Below, one piece after another: positions 27,946 to 36,595 of a stretch of DNA of 64,000 nt. The notes beneath the pieces were generated by a model. That model had not been told where the DNA came from. It saw only the letters and a program-made list of their open reading frames with translations, and made no database searches. The stretch covers positions 33,274,474 to 33,338,473 of the forward strand of contig NC_084487.1 in the NCBI RefSeq assembly GCF_030035675.1, read 5' to 3'. Positions within the stretch are counted from its first letter, which is position 1; every line of letters starts with the position of its first letter. This DNA is from Rhineura floridana. Its lineage: Eukaryota > Chordata > Lepidosauria > Squamata > Rhineuridae. The translations under genes and the position numbers were made by a program.

Positions 27946-28258
27946 AGATGGGACTTGTGGCCTTCCAGATGCTGTTGGTCTATAGCTCCCATCATCCCTG
28001 ACCATTGGCTGGGGAGATAGTATTGTCTACATCAAAGATGGGAAACTTGTGGTCCTCCAGATGTTGTTGGACTATAGCTCTCATCATCCTTGACCATTGA
28101 CCATACTGGCTGGTGCTAATGGGAGTTGCAGTCCAACAACATCTGGAGAGCCACAAGTCCCCCAACCCGCATCAGCCCTAGGCAGCATGGCTAATGGTCA
28201 GGGATAATGGGAGTTGTAGTCTACCAACATCTGGAGGGCCACAAGTTCTCCATTCCTG
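27946..28258. mobile_element. P1 element with a second P1 element inside it
   Basis: Left half-element 27946-28015 ('acttgtggccttccagatg'), complete inner foldback about 28035-28170 ('aaacttgtggtcctccagat' to 'gagccacaagtccccc'), then the right half 28171-28258 ('tgggagttgtagtctac', 'ccacaagttctccattcctg'). Confidence 0.6.
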
Positions 28259-28539
28259 GTGTAGAGAAAACCAAACTAGACAGCCAAGCTCCTACCTCCT
28301 ACCATACCAAGGCAGCATCCTATGTTCAATCTAAGTTGGACAGCAACACAGTAGTTCCTAGTGTGGCAGTGAGGACCAATCCACCAATACCATGCAGGAG
28401 AACCACGATGAGATTTTTTAAAAATCTAAAATAAATAACAAGGTATATAGGTATATTAGCAATTTGGTTTGGTTATTACTAACAAATCTCTTAGGGCGGA
28501 AAGGAAGGGAAGAGTCTTTAATCCCAACCCTGCATCTCT

Positions 28540-28660
28540 GGGCCACTTTCCCAATCCAAATCTCAGCACCCTTTACAAACCCATAATTCTTTGGAGATAG
28601 TCGTGACTATTTGAAATTGTATGACCCTGCTTTAAAAGTGTAGTGCAGATGGGGCCACAA
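28540..28660. mobile_element. P2-family element fragment
   Basis: Contains 'acaaacccataattctttgg' and 'ctttaaaagtgtagtgcaga', a decayed P2 half. Confidence 0.4.
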
Positions 28661-29839
28661 AAAGCCAACCAGACTGGCAGTCAAATCTTACTTCCACAGT
28701 GGTGACAGGGCAGAGTCCACTACTGCACGTGAGGACAGCCGACTAGCTAACGGGGTGCAGAGCAGGCCACACGGTAGATGCAAGCCTTCTCTCTAACATT
28801 GCACGGCTCCTCCGGATTTGCTGCATGAGGCAGCCACCCCATTCTGTCTGATGATAGGGAAGGCCCTGTTCTCCAGCATAAATGTGTCATTTGTCGCTAA
28901 GGGTCAAACTAGATGAATTACTGTCTGTGTTTCTTAAACACACACTTGTTTGTATACTAGAAACAGCACATCAGGAGGATGAGCAAAACCCTCTCCCTGT
29001 CCCCTGCCTTCCTTTGCCAAAATCTGCAGTTTTAAGACGTGTTCTCCTTGTTCATTCGCTTCCCATGAAGGGAGAACGTTTCACTCTCCTAAATCAAATA
29101 TAACTTGAAAAGAACAGAGTTAAGTTGAAACATAAAACTGTAAATTATGTAAACATAGATTTTTAATTTTTGCATGGAATAAAATGAACAGTATAAATAA
29201 ATATAAAGAAAGCACTTCTTTATCCTACTTATAAGCTATTGCCAATTAAAAATTGGCAATTATAAGGTATTGCCAATAAAAATAAGTGCTCCTGAAAACA
29301 TATAATAGCCAGGTTCATTTCAACATGTTTGTCTTCTTCAGTGGTCAAATGTTTAGCCCTTATGCTTCTTTAGAAAAACAATTCAAACTGGAATTCCAAT
29401 ATAGATGTCCAGACAATTTTCAAAAATCAGTGCAAAGCTGTTCACTTCCCATATCAGAAACAAGCTGAGGGAAAACAGCTGAATGCAGTGCAGTCTGGCA
29501 ATTTAAAGTGTGCATGTCTGTAGGGGACGGTGTTGCTCCTCTCCTTCCTCCACCTGTGTACTCTTTTTTAGTATAAAACGTCAACACCTCAAACCCATTT
29601 TATAGCCAAGTAAATAAGCACACTTCTGGTTCAACGCCAGGCATCATGAGAATGGGAGAGTGTACCAAAGACCAGTTTTTGTTGTTGCCCCAACAAGGGA
29701 TGATTTGCTTGTACACAGAGCTCTGTTCCAATTTGTTTGGGCTACATCCCTTTATACAAGGTTATGCATAAAGGGCAGTTGATATGCCTCAGGTCATGGC
29801 TGCCTCAAGCTAGAAGGGGGAAAAAATCACCAAAGAGTG
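28661..29839. other. Upstream region, nothing recognised
   Basis: No exon or repeat was recognised. 29100-29300 is AT-rich and includes a near-perfect short tandem of 'attgccaat(t/a)aaaa' at about 29238-29283. Confidence 0.4.
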
Positions 29840-29990
29840 AGGTCACATCCACACCATACATTTAAAGCACATGGAAAGTACATGGTACCCCCCGAGAATC
29901 CTTGGAACTGTAGTTTATCCCTTATGGAGCTACAATTCCCAGCACTCATAACAAACCACAGTTTCCAGGATACTTGGAATCTGAGGCAGC
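29840..29990. mobile_element. P2-family foldback element
   Basis: 'gaatccttggaactgtagtt' faces 'cacagtttccaggatact'. The outer part reads 'acaccatacatttaaagcac'. It abuts the SINE that starts near 29999. Confidence 0.55.
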
Positions 29991-29998
29991 TGTGCTTA

Positions 29999-30700
29999 TC
30001 ATAGGAACACATGAAGCGGCATTATTCTGAGTCAACCTATTGGCCCCATCTAGATGATTATGCTAGTCACTTTTTTTCCAGAAAGTGACCCAAAGCGACT
30101 TGCAGAATAATACAGACATTAAAACCATGTGTGGAAACAAACACAAAATGAAAGTCTAAAAACAGATTCAAAACATATACTAAAAGGCTGATCTAACATA
30201 ATGCACTACACTAAAAGATAGGCAAGAAAGAGGTCACGATGATACATAACACCCTCCCAATTAAGGGCCAAAAGCCTGGGTACAAAGAAAAGTTTGTGCC
30301 TGATGCCTAAGAATAGATAATAATGGCACCAGGTGTGCCTCCCTGGAGATGGCACTCCACAAGCAGGGAGCCACCACTGAAAAGCCAATTCTTGTGTTGC
30401 CATCCTCTACATATCCCTTGGAGGGGGCACATGGAGAAGGACTTCAGGTGACTAAAGCAGAATCTGAGTTGGTTCATGTGGTGAAAGGTGGTCTGTGAGG
30501 TCCTGAGCCACATCAGGCTTTGTAGGTCAAAACCAGCACTTTGAACTGAGCCAGGAAACTAACTGGTATTGTCACTTACTCTCTAGAGTTTCAGGCAGGA
30601 ATCTTTCCCAGCTCTGCTTGGAGATGCCAGAGACTGAATCTGGAACTACTGGCATGCAATGTGTGTCATCCGTGACTGAGCTACAGGCTACAGCTCATCC
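29999..30700 (-). mobile_element. tRNA-headed SINE split by repeat R1
   Basis: The SINE 3' part (29999-30053, 'aacctattggccccatctag') and 5' part (30564-30700, 'gagtttcaggcaggaatctt', 'tggagatgccagagact') are separated by an R1 copy, 30054-30563. The two parts are collinear with 25680-25895. Confidence 0.65.
30054..30563. repeat. R1 repeat copy inserted in a SINE
   Basis: The longest R1 copy here: 'cccaaagcgacttgcag', A-rich sequence, 'aaagcctgggtacaaag', 'gtgcctccctggagatgg', 'ccaattcttgtgttgcc', 'tgtaggtcaaaaccagcact'. Because it splits a SINE, it gives a good boundary estimate for the family (about 510 bp). Confidence 0.55.
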
Positions 30701-31200
30701 CATCAGTGATTTGTAATGCTGTTATGAGATTAAGGGGAGGGGTTTAGAAAGAGGCTACAGCTGGAGTGCGTCCCCACCCTGTCATCATCTGGTGCCAATT
30801 TCTGACCAAACCTGGACATTTTTAAGGATTCCAATCAGGATCTGGTAATCTGACAGCACCACTAAGCCCTTTTCATATAGTCAGGAATTATGTGCAATGA
30901 ACACACAGTGAGAGGGATTGTGCCCATTGTCTCCACACACACACACCCATCAGCTCTGTGGACAGAGCCCTAAACATGTAAAAGGTGTAAATCATTTGCA
31001 GGAACCCCAAATGCATGCACAACTTCAAATTGTATATTCTGTGCACACAGAACGAATTAATATATGGAGGTTGGGAGGGGGCAGGGAAAATAGGTGTTGT
31101 CCTGCTCCTGTGCCACAAGTTCATTATAGTGGATGTAGAGGTACACCTACTATGCTACAGGAGATCTCTCCACTTTGTCAAATAGCCACGTTCCACCATT
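30701..31200. other. Upstream region with short (CA)n
   Basis: A short (CA)n run lies at about 30932-30947. No other feature was recognised. Confidence 0.4.
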
Positions 31201-31229
31201 TAAATGTTCTCTAGTATATGGATGGGGAA

Positions 31230-31654
31230 CAGGGCCGGCAGCAGGTATGACTGGGCCCTTGGGCACCAGCCTGACCCAGGCCCAAGGCACCATAGCCCAA
31301 GCCCCCTCGATATGGGTGGTGCAGGGCTAATAAGGTCACCTGCACATCCCATCTACCTCTTGTGTTGTGTGAATGACATGCACGCACAGTGCACACACCA
31401 TTCATACTGACAGTAGAGGTAGGTGGGGTATGCATGTGGGTTTATTAAAGCTCACACTGTCTGTATTGGGGGGTACTTAGGAGCTCCCTCTACATAATTC
31501 ACGGCAGGGTCAGATTGCAGGATGCGACACTGCCATGGATCATGGAATGGGAGCACCACCCTCCTACCATAAGGAGGGGCCCTTCAGAGGCCCCTCTGGG
31601 CTGCAGGGGCCCTTGGCCAGGGCCCAACATGGCCATCCTCTGGCACCAGACCTG
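31230..31654. mobile_element. GC-rich hAT element (R3 family), 425 bp, perfect 8-bp duplication
   Basis: Begins 'cagggccggcagc' and ends 'ggcaccagacctg', imperfect inverted termini. Flanked by exactly 'atggggaa' on both sides (31222-31229 and 31655-31662). It interrupts an R2-family element whose remainder continues at 31663. A second copy, reversed, is at 59804-60243. Confidence 0.88.
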
Positions 31655-31662
31655 ATGGGGAA

Positions 31663-31870
31663 CCTCAGGACTGGAGGCCAAATATGGCCCTCCAGACCTC
31701 TCTGCCTGGCCCTCAGAACTGTCCCCAAGCCACACCCCTCACTGGCCCTGCTTCACACCCCAAGTGTTTTGCCAGGCTGGAAATGTGTCCTTGAACTCTG
31801 GCAATGGCGCTTGCTTGCCTGGATGGAGGATAGAGAGGTGTGTGTGAGTGTGTGCAGAAACTAGCCTAAT
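31663..31870 (+). mobile_element. R2-family hAT-like element, right part
   Basis: 'cctcaggactggaggcca' and 'atggccctccagacctctct' match the reverse complement of 17375-17530. It continues 'tgtgtgtgagtgtgtgcag', resembling 16990-17050 reversed. Its left part is separated by the R3 insertion. Confidence 0.5.
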
Positions 31871-32364
31871 GTATAAAAGTAAAAATTAAATGTGTTTGCC
31901 CACCAACTTCCTCTTCTGACCTCTCCCACCACTGGCCTCTCCCACCACCTCAAAATGCTGCCCAGAAAGCAATGCAGCCCTGTAAAAGGTCCCACAACCC
32001 AGCCCTAGTAGAAAAAGTAGTCTTAAGGAAAGAAACACTAGAATTCAATCTACTTTGAGTTAAATGATCAAAACCTGTCACTGCATTCTCTCTTGAAGAC
32101 ACAAATATGTAAATAAAAGAGACACAAGCAGCAAAAGTCATGACTGTGACGTTAAACTGATCTTAAAACCTCAGTGAATTTTAATATTTCTGTGAAATAA
32201 TCCATGTGTGTATGATGTTCACTGTCAGTTCTGTAACATGTTTTTGGAAATTGGCAACTCTTTCAACATCAGTACAAAGTAGGAGACCAAGAGAAGGATC
32301 CATACAAAGGGGAATAATAGTGAACGTTCCTTTTCCATCAAGTATTTGTGATTTTGACGCATGA
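31871..32364. other. Upstream region, nothing recognised
   Basis: Unassigned sequence. Confidence 0.4.
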
Positions 32365-32490
32365 GTAGCCAATGTCATATCCTCCAGATGTTGTGGACTA
32401 CAACTCCCATCTAGCATGGCCAAGAGTCAGAGATGACAGAAATTGTAGTTCACAACATGTGGAGGGCACCACATTGGCTACCCCTGGGTT
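32365..32490. mobile_element. P1-family hAT foldback element
   Basis: The arms 'gtagccaatgtcatatcc' and 'ggcaccacattggctac' are inverted; the core is 'ggactacaactcccatcta' facing 'gaaattgtagttcac'. Confidence 0.7.
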
Positions 32491-32499
32491 AAGTAGACA

Positions 32500-32503
<4 letters not shown>

Positions 32504-32538
<35 letters not shown>
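32504..32538. repeat. (GA)n microsatellite
   Basis: Seventeen to eighteen uninterrupted GA units, just after a P1 element. Confidence 0.95.
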
Positions 32539-32542
<4 letters not shown>

Positions 32543-33186
32543 CCAAACTTTTTTGGGGGTGGGGGGAGGGAATCAAGACAGACTCATGCATTTATTTCAG
32601 GTCCTGCCTTATAAGGTGATAGTTAATGTTAAATCATGTCTAATGAGCAGCTGTGAAAATATGATTAATGTGTAAAGATACACAAAGAAAAAAAAGCCAT
32701 CCTAATCCATTTTGAGTATCAACAAACAGAAAGGCAGAGCCAACAAGAACAGCCCACTGGACACTGGATAGAGGCTGCTGTAACTTCCTTAAAAGTTTAA
32801 ACATAAAACAAAACTGATCTTTAACATCAAACTTAGAAGGTTAAAACTAAATATACCTTTCCTCCATACTAATCTTCTGGCAAATATTGAATAATGTAAT
32901 AAAAGCCTTCTCAAAGCTGGGTTGAAGTCATAATTACAAAAATGTTAACATTTGGATTAATTATACTTCCCATTAAGTTATCAAATGGAATAAACAAAAC
33001 AGCTGTTCCATCTGCACAATCCAACCCTAGATTCCTGCTATGTGCAGTTGGGGGGGGAAAGGGGTGGCAGTGTTCCCCCCCCCACATCTTCACATAGCAT
33101 ATAGTTTAAAGCATGCAGTTTACCACCACAAGAAGTAGTGATAGTCATTTTTAAATGTTTCATGGTGAGTATAGGTAATAAACATG
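32539..33186. other. Upstream region, nothing recognised
   Basis: AT-rich unassigned sequence. G and C homopolymers lie near 33050-33085. Confidence 0.4.
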
Positions 33187-33372
33187 ACTGCTGTATTAAC
33201 TCTAGTATCAGAGGCAACATACCTCTGGATGCCAGTTGCTGGGGGGAAATGAGCAGCAGAGCGTGTTATGCTCATGTCCTGCTTGTGTGCTTCCCATGGG
33301 CATCTGGTTGGCCACTGTGAAAACAGGATGCTGCACTAGATGGGACTTTGCTCTGATCCAACAAGGATCTTC
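33187..33372 (+). mobile_element. CR1-like LINE 3' UTR and tail
   Basis: 'agtatcagaggcaacatacc', 'gcatctggttggccactgtg' and 'ctgcactagatgggactttg' match the tails at 7500-7708 and 15450-15665. 5'-truncated. Confidence 0.7.
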
Positions 33373-33650
33373 AAATTTGAGACTGGCCAGCCTTGCATGT
33401 AAAACAGTACAGGATACTACTGCAAACAGGGGGAACTAATGAGAACGAGGGCACAGACTGCTGTTGCTCCTTTTTGTCAACCATAATTGGCCATTCACCC
33501 CAAGATCCAGATGCAAATGTGCATTCCCATCAATTACTACACACAGTCCTATCATGGCACCCTCTTTGAATTTGGGAGTTGCTGTATCAATTCCATAGTG
33601 TTTGGGGTGGGGGGTTTCCAGGTGCATTGTATTCATTTCGATTCTGTTTT

Positions 33651-33728
33651 CATAGAATCATGGAATCGTAGAGTTGGAAGGGGCCTAAAAGGTCATCTAT
33701 TCCAACCCCCTGCTCAATGCTCTATGTC
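33651..33728 (-). mobile_element. CR1 LINE 3' end (left part of a split copy)
   Basis: The reverse complement ends 'gattccatgattctatgaaa', the typical CR1 terminus, preceded by 'ttccaactctacgattcc'. It continues at 34715 after an L2 insertion. Confidence 0.85.
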
Positions 33729-34714
33729 TCCTTTCCACCTAATTCCAAGGAAGCTGTCTCGGTTTTAAACCAGTGTCTGGCGTCAGTGGTGGACTGGATG
33801 AGGGTGAACAAATTGAAGCTTAATCCAGACAAGACAGAGGTGCTCCTGGTCAGTCGTAAGGCGAATCAGGGAATAGGGATACAGCCTGTGCTGGATGGGG
33901 TTACACTCCCCCTGAAGACACAGGTTCGCAGCGTTAAATTTGGAGTCCCAGGTTTCTGCAGTGGCCAGGAGTACTTTTGCACAATTAAGATTAGTGCGCC
34001 AACTGCACCCGTTCCTTGAGCTGTCTGATCTGGCCACGGTGACGCATGCCTTAGTTACATCCCGTTTAGATTACTGTAATGCGCTCTACGTGGGGCTGCC
34101 TCTGAAGACTGTTCGGAAACTTCAGTTGGTACAACGTGCTGCAGCCAGAATGTTAACTGGGGCTGGTTACAGGGACCGTACTACCCCCCTGTTAAAAAAG
34201 CTCCACTGGTTGCCAGTCTGTTTCCAGACACAATTCAAAGTGCTGGTGTTGACCTATAAAGCCCTATACAGCTTAGGTCCAGGCTATTTATCAGACCATA
34301 TCTCCCTGTATGAGCCTGCCTGGGCCCTGAGATCCTCAGGAGAGGCCCTTCTCTCAATACCCACATCTTCTCAAGTACGACTAGTGGGGACTCGTGAGAG
34401 GGCCTTCTCGGTGGCTGCCCCTAGGCTTTGGAATTCCCTTCCTAGGGAGGTAAGAATGACCCCCTCTTTGCAGTCCTTCCGCTGACAAGCAAAGACCTTC
34501 CTATTCCAACAAGCCTTTGGAATTGAAGGCTAAGGATAGGGCGTGAAGGGTGCTGCATTGCTAATGTCTATTATATCATTTTTAAACTAGTTTGAACTTT
34601 TTTAGCTATATGTGTGTATGGTTTTAATATTGGAAATAGTTTGATCTTATTTTAATGTAGACTTTGTATGTTTTTAATTATATGTATTTTTTATCTGGAA
34701 GCCGCCATGAGCCT
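33729..34714 (+). mobile_element. L2 LINE, 3' half of ORF2 plus 3' UTR, inserted in CR1
   Basis: Encodes the C-terminal part of an L2 reverse transcriptase: WMRVNKLKLNPDKTEVLLVS, VTHALVTSRLDYCNALYVGL, LLKKLHWLPVCFQTQFKVL and VGTRERAFSVAAPRLWNSLP. One frame change near 33925-33960 separates the two open parts. The 3' UTR ends near 'gaagccgccatgagcct'. 5'-truncated and inactive, but the best preserved L2 in the window. Confidence 0.88.
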
Positions 34715-35025
34715 ACCTCTCTAGGTAATCAGTTCCATTGTCGTACTGCTCCAACAGTTAGGAAGTTTTTCCTGATGTTCAGTTGAAATCTGGCTTCCTC
34801 TAACTTGAGCCCATTATTCTGTGTCCTGCACTCTGGGATGATTGAGAAGAGATCCTGGCCCTCCTCTAGGTGACAACCTTTCAAGTACTTGAACAGTGCT
34901 ATCATATCTCCCCTCAGTCTTCTCAAGGCTAAACATGCCCAGTTCTTTCAGTGTCTCCACATAGGGCTTTGTTTCCAGTCCCCTGATCATCCTCATTGCC
35001 TGCCTCTGAATCTGTTTTGTGCACA
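34715..35025 (-). mobile_element. CR1 LINE ORF2 C-terminus (right part of a split copy)
   Basis: The reverse strand reads RLRGDMIALFKYLKGCHLEE, GQDLFSIIPECRTQNNGLKL, EEARFQLNIRKNFLTV and GAVRQWN, the CR1 RT end. It is collinear with 33651-33728 once the L2 is removed, with about 80 bp of CR1 missing at the junction. Confidence 0.85.
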
Positions 35026-35121
35026 AGATAGCTGTTGTTTGGTGGCACTTCTCCTGAACACGAGCAGATTTCACTGATTGGCTTATGGAGTGGTGCTGAA
35101 ATAATGAAGTGGGCTCTAGGG

Positions 35122-35482
35122 CAGGGGTACATAAACTTCATTCAGGTGGTCCGTTGCATGTCTGTGGATTTGTGGTTCAGGATGGGAGACAGCACATCCA
35201 TCGCACCAAATATCCATATTGATTTTAATTGTATTTAATTGCCTCTTTTATTTCTTATGCTTCTTACTTGATTGCATTATAATTTTAATTCTGTGGAATA
35301 CAACAAAATGCAATATGTAAGAAACAAAAGAAGCATTAAAAATACAGTTAAAATCAGAAAGCATCCAGCACAGTACTATTGCTCCAACAACGGTGAAAAA
35401 TAAAATAAAGTGGTCTACCAAGATCCTAAGCAATTTTTAAGTGGTCTGTATGTGTGGGTGTGTGGGAGTTTGGGAACCACTG
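35122..35482. mobile_element. hAT-like non-autonomous element
   Basis: Begins 'caggggtacataaacttc' and ends 'agtttgggaaccactg'. The core 'ttatgcttcttacttgatt' faces 'aaaagaagcattaaaa'. It shares structure with 13432-13748. The flanks 'ctctaggg' and 'ctttagtc' are only partly alike. Confidence 0.65.
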
Positions 35483-35674
35483 CTTTAGTCCATTAAAAGT
35501 TATGCCAATGCAAGTGTGTTAGCTCTTAAGGTGCCTACCAGCAAAGCTATGTCTCTGAGAGTTGCTGAGGAAAAGTCACTTCTAGGAAATAATAAAAAAG
35601 ACGAGAGCCTCCTATTGCATACAAAGAAGAAAAAGGGCAGAGCTAGAAAGGTGTGTGCATTTATTTGTTTTAAC

Positions 35675-36080
35675 CAGGGTGTAGTCATCTGGGGTTGCAA
35701 GGAGTCGTAGACCTGTTCCTTTTTTGGACCAGGGTCCTAGCCAGTCCCTATATATGAGCCAATCAGCGGAAAAGGGAGCCTGGTAGCTGCTGAGAAGAGT
35801 CCTTGTCCTTTCCTGCTGATTGGAGCCAATCAGAGTGAAAGGAGGTGAGTTAGCCACTGAGAAGACTCTTCTTAGTATCTAACACACAGCCTCCCCTTTC
35901 ATGCTGATTGGCTGCTAGGGATGTCTGTTGTAGTGGAGTGTGGACTTGTGAGATGACAAGGAGAGCAAGGGAGATGAAAGAAAGTGGAAAAGGGGGCATG
36001 GCTGTGAGGCAGCATGGTGTGACTATCATGAAGGCACCCTGCACTTCTGAATTTGCCACTACACTACTGGTTTTAACTTA
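35675..36080. mobile_element. P4-family GC-richer element with CCAAT words
   Basis: About 400 bp. The words 'gattggagccaatcag' (a palindrome), 'gagccaatcagcgg' and 'ctgattggctgctag' recur with 'gagaag(a)actcttc' palindromes. A reversed copy is at 40235-40605. Ends are approximate. The CCAAT words come from the repeat and should not be taken as a TMEM213 promoter without proof. Confidence 0.5.
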
Positions 36081-36522
36081 AAAGTGGGGTGGGGAATGCA
36101 TTTTGAGTTATTTATTTTCATCAGGGATACAACTTACATAACATTTTTTCTGTGCTAAGAGACATTATCCAAATTGTTTTAGGAATAACATGTGTTCAGA
36201 TCAGCAATGCCCAAAATAGTATAACTGCTGCAAAGTGTGCACTTCATTCTGTTTGCCATTAACTTCCCTAACCCCCCCCCCCCCGGCATCACCCAGCTTG
36301 GGAGGAGGGTTGGTTTGCTTTTTGTTTGGGTTAAGCTCATCTGGCAATAGGTGAATTCAAGGTGTTTAAGCAGCACGGCAGGAAGTTAATTTTCTCCACC
36401 CACCAGTCTGGACAAGGGATTTGACTTTGCATTGAACTGCTGCAGTCAGTCTCTCTGGTTGCTGACGCTGGCTTTGGTCCTAATCAGCACAGCTCTTGGG
36501 GGCTGGGATCCAAAATTCAAGG
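36081..36522 (+). promoter_or_regulatory. TMEM213 proximal upstream region (position only)
   Basis: The last about 440 bp before the TMEM213 start. No TATA box is obvious. A FOX-like 'tttttgtttggg' lies at about 36318-36329. As recalled, FOXI1 drives acid-secreting cell genes in mammals, so this word is of interest, but a single degenerate match is weak evidence. The transcription start is not defined. Confidence 0.2.
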
Positions 36523-36595
36523 ATGGATCCACCGTCCTGGACTGCTCTCTTCATCCTCTTGCTGTCCTCTGCTTGTCAGAATACTCTTTCACAAG
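36523..36595 (+). CDS. TMEM213: TMEM213 coding exon 1 (signal peptide)
   Basis: 73 bp from ATG to donor CAAG|gtgatt, ending after one base of codon 25. It encodes MDPPSWTALFILLLSSACQN and TLSQ. An upstream in-frame TTG at 36496 is not used as a start. G at +4 gives a moderate context. Confidence 0.9.

Noticed and set aside
35675-36080. CCAAT-box cluster as the TMEM213 promoter
   Set aside because: The same words occur in the reversed P4 copy at 40235-40605, so they belong to the repeat.
36496-36522. Upstream TTG start extending TMEM213 by nine residues
   Set aside because: TTG is not a normal vertebrate start, and the ATG at 36523 directly precedes a signal peptide.
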